In this document: positions 1-10,300 of the stretch, piece after piece
Layout: each line of letters opens with the position of its first letter
How positions within the stretch are numbered: the first letter of the stretch is position 1
Assembly: GCA_030693515.1 (NCBI GenBank)
Contig: JAUYAK010000023.1
Span: forward strand, 1 to 53,001
DNA from: Opitutaceae bacterium
Lineage (GTDB): Bacteria; Verrucomicrobiota; Verrucomicrobiia; Opitutales; Opitutaceae
Length of the DNA stretch: 53,001 nt
Direction: 5' to 3'
Program-made: the position numbers and the translations under genes
Notes under the pieces: generated by a model
Told to the model about the DNA's origin: nothing
Databases searched by the model: none
Seen by the model: only the letters and a program-made list of their open reading frames with translations

Positions 1-327
1 ACCACCCCGCCGGTCGTTCCACCCGGCCCAAGTCCACCCCCGCAACTTCCCTGCCCATGCCACTCGCCCGTTTCCATTCGCAAAAAAATCCCCTCGCACC
101 CATCGGCCGGATTAAACAGTGAGTTTTTCAGAGGCTCCTTAACATGAAACCTTCGTGGCAACATTCCCCAAAGCGCCCAGCGACCTCAGCCGGGGCAATC
201 TCCGCACCGGAGAAACCCGCCCTTCCTCACGCCTCCTCGGCCGTTTCACCAGCCACCCTGTCGAACCCCGTCGCGCCCGCGGGCTGGCCTCGCGTCCGGG
301 TTTCGTTTCCTTTGCCCTGCCCACCCG
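1..327. other. 5' flank of thrC, no gene recognised
   Basis: No supported gene was found in this stretch. Short open frames exist on both strands, including two minus-strand frames that are still open at the left edge (possible starts near 58 and 77). None has a recognisable product or a convincing ribosome-binding site. A plus-strand frame from 144 overlaps the start of thrC and reads as low-complexity Pro/Ala/Ser-rich sequence, so it is taken as a GC-rich artefact. The promoter of thrC should lie here, but no clear -35/-10 pair can be picked out. Confidence 0.5.
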
Positions 328-1494
328 ATGCACCTCACCGACCTCGTCTGCACCGCCTGTTCCAAACCGCATGACGCCGCCGTGCCCCAGAACGTCTGCA
401 CCGCGTGCGGCAAGCCGCTCTTCGCCCGCTACGATCTCGCCGCCGCCGGGCGCACGCTGACCAAGGCCTCGCTCGCCGGCCGCGTGAAATCCCTCTGGCG
501 CTACCGCGAGGTGCTGCCGGTGAAAAACGACGCTGACATCGTGACGCTCGGCGAAGGCTTTACCCCCCTGCTGCCCGCACCGCGGCTCGGCGCGAAGCAC
601 GGGCTTGCGCACCTGTTCATCAAGGACGAGGCGCAGAATCCCACGGCGAGCTTCAAAGCCCGCGGCATGACGACCGCCGTCTCGATGGCCAAGCAGCTCG
701 GCCTGAAAAAACTCGCCGTGCCCTCCGCCGGCAACGCCGCCGGCGCCCTCGCCGCCTACGCCGCGCGCGCCGGCATGGAGACGCACATCTTCATGCCCCG
801 CGACACGCCGCGCGCTAACATCATCGAGTGCGAGCAGATGGGCGCGCACGTCACGCTCATCAACGGCCTCATCACTGACTGCGGCGCCGAGGTCGCCAAG
901 CGCAAGGTCGCCGAAGGCTGGTTCGACGTCTCGACCCTCAAAGAACCATACCGGGCCGAAGGCAAAAAGACCCTCGGCTACGAACTCGCCGAGCAGCTCG
1001 CGTGGAAGCTCCCCGATGTAATCCTCTACCCCACCGGCGGCGGCACCGGCCTCATCGGCATGTGGAAGGCCTTCGAGGAAATGGAGCGCCTCGGCTGGAT
1101 CGGTGCAGCGCGCCCGCGAATGTTCAGCGTGCAGGCCACCGGCTGCCAGCCGATCGTGCGGGCTTTTATGGCGGGCGAAAAATTCGCCGCAGAGCACGTC
1201 GGCGCCCAGACGAAAGCGAGCGGCCTGCGTGTGCCGAAAGCCATCGGCGACTTCATCATGCTCGACGCCCTGCGGAAATCCGGCGGCGGCGCCGTGGCCG
1301 TGACCGATGAAGAAATGATCGCTTGCACGCGCGAAGTCGGTGCGGCGGAGGGCGTGTTCGTCGCGCCCGAAGGCGCGGCGTGCTACGCGGCACTGAAGCA
1401 ACTCCTCGCCGAAAAGCGGGTGCGCCCCGAGGAAGTCGTTGTCCTTTTCAACACGAGCACCGGCCTGAAATACCTCGAGTGCTACGGCGGCTGA
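328..1494 (+). CDS. thrC: threonine synthase
   Basis: This 388-residue PLP enzyme converts O-phospho-L-homoserine to L-threonine, the last step of threonine synthesis, in the cytoplasm. The sequence shows the PLP-lysine motif [10 protein letters not shown] (Lys110), the [14 protein letters not shown] loop and the [10 protein letters not shown] phosphate-binding loop typical of fold-type II threonine synthases. The N-terminus carries two CxxC pairs (Cys8/Cys11 and Cys24/Cys27) that probably form a small zinc ribbon, seen in many bacterial members. The length fits the family. The start at 328 keeps this ribbon intact. Its 3' end overlaps the convergent S41 gene by 13 bp. A related threonine dehydratase-like function is less likely given the zinc ribbon and the [10 protein letters not shown]-terminus. 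Confidence 0.9.
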   Translation: MHLTDLVCTACSKPHDAAVPQNVCTACGKPLFARYDLAAAGRTLTKASLAGRVKSLWRYREVLPVKNDADIVTLGEGFTPLLPAPRLGAKHGLAHLFIKDEAQNPTASFKARGMTTAVSMAKQLGLKKLAVPSAGNAAGALAAYAARAGMETHIFMPRDTPRANIIECEQMGAHVTLINGLITDCGAEVAKRKVAEGWFDVSTLKEPYRAEGKKTLGYELAEQLAWKLPDVILYPTGGGTGLIGMWKAFEEMERLGWIGAARPRMFSVQATGCQPIVRAFMAGEKFAAEHVGAQTKASGLRVPKAIGDFIMLDALRKSGGGAVAVTDEEMIACTREVGAAEGVFVAPEGAACYAALKQLLAEKRVRPEEVVVLFNTSTGLKYLECYGG

Positions 1495-2711
1495 GCACCG
1501 CGCAGCACGCGCAGCGCAGCCTCCAAATCCGGATCACGACCGGCGCGCAGAGCGGCGAGCGTGCGCTCGATCTTTACGTCGGGCTCGACGCCCTGGCCCT
1601 CGATGCGCCGCCCCTTGGGCGCGACATAATCCTCGCGGCTGAGTTGCAGCTCGCCGCCATCCGGCAGGCGATAGAAACGGCTGGCGAGCACCGCACCCGC
1701 CGTGCGCCGGCCGATAACCGTCGCACGCCCGTGATCCTGCAGGACGGCGGAAAAAATCTCGGCCGCACTGCCGGTCGCGCTGTCGACCAGCACGACGACC
1801 TGACCCGCGTAATTGGCCGAGCCGAGCTGCCATGATCGTTTCACACTGCGGCTGCCGCTGCGCGTAATGAACGTGCCGCAGTCCACGCTGCGATCGAAGA
1901 ACTCGCCGATCGTGATCCCGAGGGAAAACGTTTCCCCGCCCGGATTGCGCCGCAGATCGATCACCACGCCGGGCGCGGCGCGGTGCTTCACCAGTTCTCG
2001 CCCCAGCCAGCGCCGATCCGGCCCGTCGAATTCGTCGAAGCGCAGGTAAACGAAGCCGCCTTCGAGTTCCCGCGCCTCCTGCCGCGACGCCGTCGAGAGG
2101 GTCCGCGCCATCGCCGTGACGCGACGCTCGCGATCCTCGGCGTCGAGAAACACCCACGCAATCGTCTCGCCTTCCTCCGCCCGGAAACGCGGGCGTTCGC
2201 CGAGCGCCTCGCCTTGCCGCGACAGCACGATCCAGCCGACCTGCACGCCCACCTCGGCCGCGGGACTGCCCGGCAGCACTTCATTGACGACCCAGCGGCC
2301 TTCGAGGCGTGTGAGACCAAAGCCGATGCGCGCGCGCTGCTGGGTGCGCCGCTCCCGCGCCTGCGTGGGCGCGATCGCGTGCGTGTGGCTGTCGCCGAGC
2401 GGCGCGAGCATGGCATTGAGGGCCGTGTAGAGCGAGGTCTCGTCTTTCGCCGCCGCCGCCTGCGCCCCGAATTTCTCGCCCGCCGCCTTCCAATCGATCC
2501 CGGCCAGCTTCAAATCGTAGTGCCGGTCGGCGACGAGCGACCACGCGCGCTCAAACACCGCGAGGTTGGCCTGCGCCCGCGCCACTTGCTCCGCCGGGAT
2601 CGCCGCCAGCGAGATGCGAGGCGGTGGCGTGGAGACGCACGCCGCCAGCGTGAAGAGGCAGAACGCGGCGAGAATCGCCCGGCCGGCGGCGATTGCGGCA
2701 CCGCGGCGCAT
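1482..2711 (-). CDS. S41-family peptidase-like lipoprotein
   Basis: This 409-residue exported protein has a lipobox (FTLAAC, lipid Cys25), a PDZ-like segment around residues 128-200 and an S41 (TSPc) domain around 210-400. Aligned by eye with the CtpA/Prc site, Ser315 (in SATGSAAEIF) and Asp326 are kept, but the position of the general-base lysine is occupied by alanine (Ala340 in GRRTAGAVL). This suggests either a tricorn/IRBP-like S41 site, perhaps using His109 of GDSHT, or a protein that binds peptides without cutting them. The ATG at 2711 shares its A with the TGA stop of the upstream parE-like gene (TGATG), so translational coupling is likely. A GTG three bases earlier is an alternative start. 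Confidence 0.8.
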   Translation of the reverse strand: MRRGAAIAAGRAILAAFCLFTLAACVSTPPPRISLAAIPAEQVARAQANLAVFERAWSLVADRHYDLKLAGIDWKAAGEKFGAQAAAAKDETSLYTALNAMLAPLGDSHTHAIAPTQARERRTQQRARIGFGLTRLEGRWVVNEVLPGSPAAEVGVQVGWIVLSRQGEALGERPRFRAEEGETIAWVFLDAEDRERRVTAMARTLSTASRQEARELEGGFVYLRFDEFDGPDRRWLGRELVKHRAAPGVVIDLRRNPGGETFSLGITIGEFFDRSVDCGTFITRSGSRSVKRSWQLGSANYAGQVVVLVDSATGSAAEIFSAVLQDHGRATVIGRRTAGAVLASRFYRLPDGGELQLSREDYVAPKGRRIEGQGVEPDVKIERTLAALRAGRDPDLEAALRVLRGAQPP

Positions 2712-4552
2712 CACACCTCCACGAGGTCTTTTTCCACCTTCAGATTCCCGATGATGAAGTCCTGCCGCTCGGGGGTGTTCTTGCCCATGAAGAAGCCGAG
2801 GAGCTCGTCGCTGTTGTGGAGGTGGTTCAGGGTCACGGGTTCGAGGCGGATGTTCTCGCCGATGAAGTCCTTGAACTCACCCGCGGAGATTTCGCCGAGG
2901 CCCTTGAAGCGGGTGATCTCGTGGCCGGCGCGGAGCTTCAGCATCGCGGCCTGCTTCTCCTCCTCGGAGTAGCAGTAGATCGTCTCCTTCTTGTTGCGCA
3001 CGCGGAAGAGCGGCGTCTCGAGAATGTAGAGGTGGCCGTTGCGGATGAGGTCCGGGAAGAACTGGAGGAAAAACGAAATCAGCAACAGACGGATGTGCAT
3101 GCCGTCCACGTCGGCATCGGTCGCGATCACGACCTTGTTGTAGCGCAGGCCGTCCATGCCCTCCTCGATGTTGAGCGCGGACTGGAGGAGGTGGAACTCC
3201 TCGTTCTCGTAGATCACTTTCTTCGAGAGGCCGTAGGTATTGAGCGGCTTTCCTTTCAGCGCGAAGACCGCCTGCGTCTGCACGTCGCGCGTGGCGGTGA
3301 GCGAGCCGGCGGCGCTGTCGCCCTCGACAATGAAGAGCGTGCTCTGCTCGGCGCGCTCGTTGCGGTCACCAAGGTGGAGGCGGCAGTCGCGGAGCTTCTT
3401 GTTGTGAAGCGAGGCCTTCTTGGCGCGCTCGCGCGCGATGTTGCGGATGCCGGCGAGCTCCTTGCGCTCAATCTCGCTCTCCTCGATCTTCCGCTTCATC
3501 GCCTCGGCCGTCTCCTTGTTCTTGTGGAGGTAGACGTCGAGCGACTGCTGCATGAATTTGCCGACAAATTCCTTCAGGCTCGGGCCGCCAGGGCCGACGT
3601 TTGCCGAGCCGAGCTTGGTCTTGGTCTGCGACTCGAAGACCGGCTCCATCACTCGCACGGAGATGGCGGCGTCGATGGACTGGCGAATGTCGGCGGCGTC
3701 GAAGTCCTTCTTGAAGAAATTGCGCACGGTCTCGACCAGCGCCTCGCGAAACGCCGCGAGGTGCGTGCCACCCATCGTCGTGTGCTGGCCGTTGACGAAC
3801 GAGTAATACTCCTCGCCGTAATGCGCGCCGTGGGTGAACGCCACCTCGATGTCGTCGCCCTCCAGGTGGATGATCGGGTAGAGCGGTTCGCCGCTGAGAT
3901 TTTTCTGGAGGAGATCCTTGAGACCGTGCTCCGAGCGAAACGCCTTGCCGTTAAACGCGAGCGTGAGCCCCCGGTTGAGGAAGGCGTAGTTCCACATCAT
4001 GTCCTCGATGAACTCCGCGCGGAACCGGAAATCCTTCCCGAAGAGCGCCTCGTCGGGCGTGAACTCGACGAGCGTGCCGGCGCGCTCGTCGCTCTTCACG
4101 ACCTTGTGATCTTTCTTGAGCTTTCCCTTCTCAAACTCGACGAGCTTGGTCTGCCCGTCACGAAACGCCTGCGCGCGATACTCGAACGCGAGGGCGTTGA
4201 CGGCCTTCTGGCCGACGCCGTTGAGGCCGACGGATTTTTGGAAGGTCTCGCTGTCGTATTTTGCGCCCGTGTTGATGATCGACACGCAGTCGACGAGCTT
4301 GCCAAGCGGGATGCCGCGGCCGTAGTCGCGCACGCGCAGGGTGCGCTCGCGCAGCTCGACTTCGATCTTCTTGCCGTGACCCATCGTGAATTCGTCGATG
4401 CAGTTGTCGATCGTCTCCTTGAGCAGGACGTAGATGCCGTCCTCCGCGTGCGAGCCGTTGCCGAGGCGGCCGATATACATGCCGGGCCGGAGGCGGATGT
4501 GCTCGAGCGAGCTGAGGGTCTTGATGGAGGCTTCGGTATAGGCTTGGGCCAT
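2711..4552 (-). CDS. parE: DNA topoisomerase IV subunit B (ParE/GyrB type)
   Basis: This 613-residue ATPase subunit of a type IIA topoisomerase shows, in order, the GHKL ATP site ([10 protein letters not shown], then DYGRGIPLG and [13 protein letters not shown]), the transducer domain, and the TOPRIM domain (VEGDSAAGS and [10 protein letters not shown]) with the conserved C-terminal GRFKGLGE-like segment ([10 protein letters not shown]). The length is near that of ParE (about 630) and well below the long GyrB form. The start at 4552 ([10 protein letters not shown]) is chosen because the family begins just before the [10 protein letters not shown] motif; upstream in-frame residues look like intergenic translation. 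No ParC/GyrA partner lies next to it; the next gene downstream is the overlapping S41 lipoprotein. ParE versus a second GyrB-like paralogue cannot be settled by eye. Confidence 0.85.
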   Translation of the reverse strand: MAQAYTEASIKTLSSLEHIRLRPGMYIGRLGNGSHAEDGIYVLLKETIDNCIDEFTMGHGKKIEVELRERTLRVRDYGRGIPLGKLVDCVSIINTGAKYDSETFQKSVGLNGVGQKAVNALAFEYRAQAFRDGQTKLVEFEKGKLKKDHKVVKSDERAGTLVEFTPDEALFGKDFRFRAEFIEDMMWNYAFLNRGLTLAFNGKAFRSEHGLKDLLQKNLSGEPLYPIIHLEGDDIEVAFTHGAHYGEEYYSFVNGQHTTMGGTHLAAFREALVETVRNFFKKDFDAADIRQSIDAAISVRVMEPVFESQTKTKLGSANVGPGGPSLKEFVGKFMQQSLDVYLHKNKETAEAMKRKIEESEIERKELAGIRNIARERAKKASLHNKKLRDCRLHLGDRNERAEQSTLFIVEGDSAAGSLTATRDVQTQAVFALKGKPLNTYGLSKKVIYENEEFHLLQSALNIEEGMDGLRYNKVVIATDADVDGMHIRLLLISFFLQFFPDLIRNGHLYILETPLFRVRNKKETIYCYSEEEKQAAMLKLRAGHEITRFKGLGEISAGEFKDFIGENIRLEPVTLNHLHNSDELLGFFMGKNTPERQDFIIGNLKVEKDLVEV

Positions 4553-4661
4553 GGGTATGGCGCGACAGCGTCCGATCGCAGGCGATCCTGACAAGCGAAA
4601 AGCCTGCGGCCTTGCTTCGCCCGAGGCGGTGCCTACCCTCCGTGCATCACCCCGCCCAGTC

Positions 4662-5432
4662 ATGAAAAAACTTCTCATCATCCTTGGTCTCCTCGCGATT
4701 CTCGCCGTCGCCGCCGTTGTTTACGTGTCGATGAACCTCGGCCAGATCGTTACGGCGGGCGTCAACCGCTACGGCCCGCAGCTCACGCAGACGAAGCTCA
4801 CGCTCGAGAGCGCCCGGATTTCGCCCTTCAGCGGCATCGGCACGCTCAACGGTCTCGTGATCGGCAACCCCAAGGGCTGGAGCGACGCCAACCTTGCCTC
4901 GCTCGGCAAAATCCACCTCGACGTGGTGCCCTCTTCCCTGCGCGGCGATCACATCATCATCAACGAGGTGATCATCGAGGCGCCGGTCTTCAACTACGAG
5001 ACGAAGATCATTTCGAGCAACGTCGCTGACTTGCTGGCCAACATCGAGCAGGCCCTCGGGGGCGCCAAGCCCGCCGCGGATGGAAAAACCCAACCGGCCG
5101 CCAGCGGCGCACCGGTAAAGTTTTCGGTGAAAAAATTTCGCCTGCTTAACGGCAGCGTGCGCGTCGGCCTCGGACCCGCGGCCACCATTGTCCCGCTCCC
5201 CGCCATGGAGATCGACGAACTCGGCACCAAGGAGGGCGGCATCACCGTCGCCCAGGCCGCCTCGGTCGTGATGAATCAGATCGTCGGCAAGATCGTCGGC
5301 GTGACCGCGGGGGCCGCGTCCGACCTCCTCATGACTGGCGGCGCCGCCAGCGCGGAGAGCATGAAAAAGGCCGGCGAGGCGATCAAGGGGCTCTTCGGCG
5401 GCGGCAAAGACACGACGAAGAAGGAGCCCTGA
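4662..5432 (+). CDS. AsmA/DUF748-like membrane-anchored protein
   Basis: The protein has 256 residues with one N-terminal hydrophobic segment (about residues 3-27, [20 protein letters not shown]), then a periplasmic-type beta-rich region containing an AsmA-like pattern: a short segment naming a function-free subdomain ([27 protein letters not shown]) followed by [20 protein letters not shown]. The C-terminus is Ala/Gly/Lys rich with an amphipathic stretch. Such proteins are thought to take part in outer-membrane lipid handling, but no specific function can be claimed here. The gene diverges from parE with a 109-bp gap. The start at 4662 is chosen because it begins directly with the lysine-plus-hydrophobic anchor. 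Confidence 0.7.
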   Translation: MKKLLIILGLLAILAVAAVVYVSMNLGQIVTAGVNRYGPQLTQTKLTLESARISPFSGIGTLNGLVIGNPKGWSDANLASLGKIHLDVVPSSLRGDHIIINEVIIEAPVFNYETKIISSNVADLLANIEQALGGAKPAADGKTQPAASGAPVKFSVKKFRLLNGSVRVGLGPAATIVPLPAMEIDELGTKEGGITVAQAASVVMNQIVGKIVGVTAGAASDLLMTGGAASAESMKKAGEAIKGLFGGGKDTTKKEP

Positions 5433-5566
5433 GCTCGAAGTGTGGGAGTTGAGCGCAGGCGATCCCATCTGCCTTGGTTTTGTGCGGGCCTGTCCAGCAT
5501 GCCACTGTGACGCCACGCGCCGCCTCGTCCGTTGACGCCGCGCAAGCCGCGCGCTCCCCTGCCCGC

Positions 5567-6214
5567 ATGAAGATCACCTACTACCTCGAGGTCATTTCAT
5601 CGTGGTGTTATTGGAGCGAGCCCGCGTGGGCCGACCTGAAACGGCGCTACGAATGTCGCGTCCGCTTCGACTGTAAGATCGCCAAGATGACCGCCGCCGA
5701 CTGGCCCGTGTCGCGCGCGCAGTGCGAGTGGTTCTACCGGCGCAGCGGAACCGTCATGCGCTCGCCCTTCATGCTCAACGCGGGCTGGTATGAGCCCTTT
5801 CCTGCCAGCGGTTATCCGGCGGCGAGCTACGTCGCCGAGGCCGCGCGAGATTTCGGTTTCACGGGCGACGAGATCCGGCTCGCCCTCGCCCACGCCGCCG
5901 ATCGCGAAGGGCGCAAGATCGGTCAGATGGACGAGGCCATCGCCGTCGCCGTGCAGGCCGCCGCCGGGAAGCTCCGCGCCGCCGCCGAATCACCGGCGGT
6001 CGCCGCACGCATCGAGGCCAGCACGCAGGAATTTTTTGCTCATCAGATCAACCAGCGCCCGGCCTTCGTGATCGAGGACGACATCGGCGACAAGGCCGTG
6101 TTCTCCGGCCTCGTGCGGATCGAGCCGCTCGCCGCGACGATTGATGCGATGCTCTCCGACACCGCGGCCTACGCGTCGTTCAAGGCACACTTCGGCGGGC
6201 CGCCGAGAACGTAA
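5567..6214 (+). CDS. DsbA-fold (FrnE/HCCA isomerase-like) protein
   Basis: This 215-residue protein of the DsbA-like thioredoxin superfamily has no signal peptide and is probably cytoplasmic. The N-terminal beta strand leads to SSWCYWSEPAW, where a CxxC site would be reduced to Cys-Tyr-Trp-Ser. The long helical insertion (residues about 50-150) and the late cis-proline-like segment (NQRPAFVIED) match the family. A single cysteine argues against a classical disulfide oxidase; glutathione-dependent isomerase-type or uncharacterised activity is possible. The ATG at 5567 is chosen because upstream in-frame sequence is low complexity. The gene converges on the IclR gene, with 33 bp between the stops. 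Confidence 0.65.
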   Translation: MKITYYLEVISSWCYWSEPAWADLKRRYECRVRFDCKIAKMTAADWPVSRAQCEWFYRRSGTVMRSPFMLNAGWYEPFPASGYPAASYVAEAARDFGFTGDEIRLALAHAADREGRKIGQMDEAIAVAVQAAAGKLRAAAESPAVAARIEASTQEFFAHQINQRPAFVIEDDIGDKAVFSGLVRIEPLAATIDAMLSDTAAYASFKAHFGGPPRT

Positions 6215-6247
6215 GCCGCTTGGCCGTTTACTCCGCCGTTTTCCCGG

Positions 6248-7009
6248 CTAGCCCCCGGGCAACGGAGCATGCAGTCGCTTGGTCATCGCCGCAGTCAGCG
6301 CCAGCAGCTGTGCCCGCACCTGCGCCAACTGCGCGCGGGTCGTGCGTGAGATCGGCGCACTGCAACCGATCGCCATCAGCAGGCGTCCGGTCGCATCGAA
6401 GACCGGCGCCCCGAGGGCGATCACGCCACTGTCGCCCACGTTATCCGTTAGTGCGTAGCCGTCATCCACGATCTTCTTTAGCAGCGCAAACAGCTCCGTC
6501 GCCGTGCGCGGCCCGTTTAATCCGAGCGCGGCCAGGTGCTTCGGCCGCCCGTGCCGGAGTTGTTCCTCGCGGCTTTGATACGCGAGCAACACCCGGCCCG
6601 AGGCAAACACCAGCGGATTCTCCAGCACGCCATGATTGTGGGTCACGGCGAGAGGATGCCCCGCCTGAATCCAGTCCACCACCACCGCCTGCCCAGCCTG
6701 CCACGTGGCGACGACGATCGTCTCGTCAAATTCGGCGGAAAACCCTTCGATATACGGCCGCGCAAACTCCCGCAAATTCGTCAACGGGTCCGAGCCGCCG
6801 CCAAGGCGGATCGCCGCCAGGCCGAGACGGTATTGCCGCGTGGCCGGGTTCGTTTCGGCGAAACCCGCCGCCACGAGCGTCTTCAGCAAATTGTGGGTCG
6901 TGGGCGGCGAGAGTTCGAGCCGCCGCGCAAGATCTCGCACCCCGATCCATTCGCCGTGCAAATCGAGCGCTTGCAAGAGACGGAGAGCTTTTTCGACGGA
7001 TTGGATCAT
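6248..7009 (-). CDS. IclR-family transcriptional regulator
   Basis: This 253-residue DNA-binding regulator begins with the IclR winged helix-turn-helix (SVEKALRLLQAL, then LARRLELSPPTTHNLLKTLVAAGF, about residues 3-50) and continues with an IclR effector domain (about 75-250; NPLVFASGRVLLAY and GVIALGAPVFDATGRLLMAIG). IclR proteins sense small metabolites, often sugar acids or aromatic acids, and usually control neighbouring genes. It diverges from the TonB receptor at 7307 across a 297-bp gap, so the receptor and the downstream sugar operon are the likely targets. The effector is unknown. Confidence 0.88.
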   Translation of the reverse strand: MIQSVEKALRLLQALDLHGEWIGVRDLARRLELSPPTTHNLLKTLVAAGFAETNPATRQYRLGLAAIRLGGGSDPLTNLREFARPYIEGFSAEFDETIVVATWQAGQAVVVDWIQAGHPLAVTHNHGVLENPLVFASGRVLLAYQSREEQLRHGRPKHLAALGLNGPRTATELFALLKKIVDDGYALTDNVGDSGVIALGAPVFDATGRLLMAIGCSAPISRTTRAQLAQVRAQLLALTAAMTKRLHAPLPGG

Positions 7010-7306
7010 AGATTAATGGTTTCGGCGGAGAACATGCCGACCGAGCGAGACACTCATCCGAAGAGCGGTGCGCCGACAAGGTCGCAGTATTCGAGACTAT
7101 TGAACACCGTTCGCAACCATCGGCCTCCGGCAGTGCGCGACCAAGTTCCGTAGCCAAATGCGCCACTATGCACGCACGCAATTGTTCTACTAATCGGAAC
7201 ACTAGTCGGCTAATCGAAATACAGGCTTGCGCTCACTTCTTGCCTTGATCTGAGTTTCAGCGTCCCCCTGCCCTCCGTCACCCCTCGCGGCCAACCCGCT
7301 CCAGTC
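7010..7306. promoter_or_regulatory. Divergent IclR/TonB-receptor control region
   Basis: The 297-bp gap between divergent genes must carry both promoters. It holds a direct repeat CTAATCG at 7190-7196 and 7210-7216, spaced exactly 20 bp (about two helical turns), with extended agreement CTAATCG(G)AA. The first copy sits inside the imperfect dyad GTTC-N9-GAAC at 7184-7200. The placement, about 90-120 bp before the receptor start, fits an operator for the adjacent regulator. No confident -35/-10 pair was found. This is pattern reading only. Confidence 0.35.
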
Positions 7307-10300
7307 ATGAACAATCCCTTCCTGTTCTCGTCCTGCCTTCAACACGTGCGCCCCCCGGCACCGGCAGCCCGGCAGCATCGATCCGTCTCACGCGCGATTC
7401 TCGTCGGTCTCCTGGCCTGCGCCACCGCGCACGCCCAATCCGGGCCCGCCGCTCCCGCGCCGACGACCGACACCATTGTCCTCAGCCCGTTCTCCGTCAC
7501 ATCGGAAAGCGATGTGGGCTACGCCGCGGGCGATTCGCTGGCCGCCAGCCGGTTCAAGACGCGTCTGATGGACTCCGCCTCGACCGTCTCCGTTTTCACC
7601 GAACAGTTTCTTCAGGATCTCGGCGCCAGCACGCTCGCTGAAGTGCTCGAATACGGCGTCAACTCCAACATCGACTTCGACCAGAACCGGCCCGACCCCA
7701 CGATGTTTTATGTCGATGCCGGCCTGCAGAGCACGCGCATCAACAATCGAGGCCTGCTCGGCTCGAGTCTCACCGATTTCTTCCGCTCGCGCATGCCCGT
7801 CGATGCCTACAACACCGGCCGCTTCGATTTCGCCTCGGGACCCAACAGCGTCCTCTTCGGCGTCGCGAATTCCGCCGGCTCGATCAACACCTCCACGCTC
7901 CAGGCCGAACTCCGCAGGAATCACTACAAGTTCTCGGCGCAAGCCGGCCGCTGGGAGGATTACCGCGCGTCGTTCGACGGCAATTTCGTCCTCGTTCCCA
8001 ATCGCGTCGCCGTGCGCGTGATGGGGGTGCATGCCCGCAAGGAAAGCTGGCGCGAATGGGACAACCGCGAAGACAACCGCGTCACCGGCTCACTGCGCCT
8101 CGTGCCGTTCAAGAAGGCCGGCACCCAGATCATCGCGTCCTTCGAGAAGGCCAACCTCTCCGGCATGTGGTCCGTCCCCCAGAACATGGGCGACAACGTC
8201 TCCTTCTGGGAGACGCTCCCCGATTCCGTGCGCCTCATCGACAACCGCGGCACGGCCGCCCTGGCCGTCAACGCCGCCGCGGCCCGCGGCCTCGAGCGCA
8301 TCGGCGGCAACCGGCACTATATTGTGGCCAATTCCGGCGACATCTTCGCCAACACGATCAATCCCACCCTCGGCGGGATGAATCTCTATACCAGCACCAG
8401 CTTCTACGAAACCGCCGCGGCGTTCAACACGCTCGTCGGTGTCGTGCCCGGTTGGCAGCCCGCCATCTACCGTGACACGTTTCAGACCCTGCTGCCCGCG
8501 ACGCCCGAAGCCGCCGCGCGGAATGGCCCGTATCAAGCCAATCTCGTCGCGCCCTACCACATCGGCTACGGCCCCGACACGACGAACGCCAGCGACGTCG
8601 AGCGGCTCTTCCTTCGCATCGAGCAACCCATCGGCAAGAATCTGTTCCTCGACGTGAGTTACCAGAAGGAAAAAGCCAAGGGCTCGGCCTTCCGGCTCGA
8701 TACGCAGATTTCCGCCGATCCGAATCTCTACATTCCCGATGGCGCCGGGGGCGTGAAGTCCAATCCCTTCGTTGGCCGCTACTACATCGACGGTGCGCCG
8801 CTGCGCACGATCAATACCGACAACAACGAGGCCCTCCGCGCCTCCGCGCTCTACAATCTCAACCTAAAGAAACTCGGCGACCACAAGATCCTCGCGATGT
8901 GGGAAACGAGCGAGAACACCAACTCGCAGCTGCAGGGCAACCAGGTGCTGATCAACGCGCGCACCAACGCCCCGATCTTCAACGCCGATATCCGCAACGC
9001 CAACAACCGCGTCGACTACCGCACCTATATCACGCCGGGCACCGATTACCGCTCGTGGTTCGCCGGCACCTTTGCGGACAACCAGCTCGTCCGTCTCAAT
9101 GGCATCGACTACAAGAAGGACTTCACCGACCGCAGCGTGTCGGGCAACAAATCCGAGGCGAAGACCTACGTCCTCGCGACCCAGAGCTCGTTCTTCGACA
9201 AGAAAGTTTTCCTCTCGCTCGGCTTTCGCCGCGACGACTACTCCACGTTCACCCGGGTTGCGGCGCTGCTCGCCGCCAACGATCCGCGCGTCACCTCCGG
9301 CCAGCGCTATGCCGGCGATGGCACCCTCACCGACCAGTATCTGACGATCAATAGCGAGACCTTCGACACCTACACCGCCGGCGTCGTGTGGCACGCGCAC
9401 CCCTTGCTCTCCGTCTTCGGGAATCAGGCGACCAACGTCGCCCCCGCCATGACCAACCGGCGCGTCATCGCCAATAACTTCGATGTCCCGAATCCCGTCC
9501 AGGGCAAAGGTTACGACACCGGCATCATGCTGCGGCTGCTCAACAACCGCTTCAACGCCCGGCTCACCTATTTCAAGGGCGAAAACCCCGGCAATCCCGT
9601 GAACCGCGTGAACTCCGTCGTGGTCGACCACGACCGGATCATCAGCGCGCAGATGACCTCGATCAATCCCGCCACCGGCCGACCCTATATCACGCAGGCG
9701 GAAGCCAACGAGAAATTCGTGTATCAGAAATCGCGCGGCGGCACTGTGGGCACCTACGGCGGCGCGCTGCTCGACGGCCTCTCCGACGACGTTACGACCG
9801 GCTATGAAGCCGACCTCAAGTTCAACCCGTCGCGCGCGTGGACCTTCACCGGCGCGGTTTCCTACACGAAGCTCGAGCGCGGCAATATCTTCTCCGAATT
9901 CGAGCCGTGGTTCGCCGAGGTCCGGCCCTACCTTGAACGCTTCGGCAATCCCGCCGGTCTGGTCGACCAGAACAACAGCCCGGTGAATGTGGCGGAACAC
10001 GTCGAGCGGATGCAGCTCGCGATCGACGATGTGCGCAACGCCGGCGGGTTCGGTTTCAACAACCGGCCCTACAAGGCGAACATGTTCACGCGCTACTCGA
10101 TCGCCGCCGGCAAGCTGCGCGGCATCTTCTTCGGCGGCGGCGTCCGCTGGCAGAGCCAGAATCGTGTGCAGCGCGTGGTCACCGGTCTTTCGGCCCTCGG
10201 GCGGCCCCAGTATGGCGCGGTCCTCTATGGCCCGGAGATCCTCGAGGTGGATGCGCTGCTCGGCTACTCGGGCAAAACCGACTTCTTCGGCCGGCGCACC

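Noticed and set aside
1-77. Minus-strand frames open at the left edge
   Set aside because: Only 19-25 codons are visible, with no motif or clear ribosome-binding site, so a gene cannot be supported.
144-374. Plus-strand ORF before and into thrC (76 residues)
   Set aside because: It overlaps the thrC start, is low-complexity Pro/Ala/Ser sequence, and has no recognisable motif; it looks like chance coding in GC-rich DNA.
2693-4591. Long plus-strand ORF (632 residues) opposite the ParE-type gene
   Set aside because: It is the antisense of a clear topoisomerase gene and reads as Val/Leu/Asp/Glu-rich sequence without motifs, the usual shadow of a GC-rich coding strand.
4625-4636. 12-mer GGCGGTGCCTAC also present at 27783-27794
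   Set aside because: It may belong to another dispersed repeat, but two short matches with little flanking agreement in GC-rich DNA are not enough to call it.
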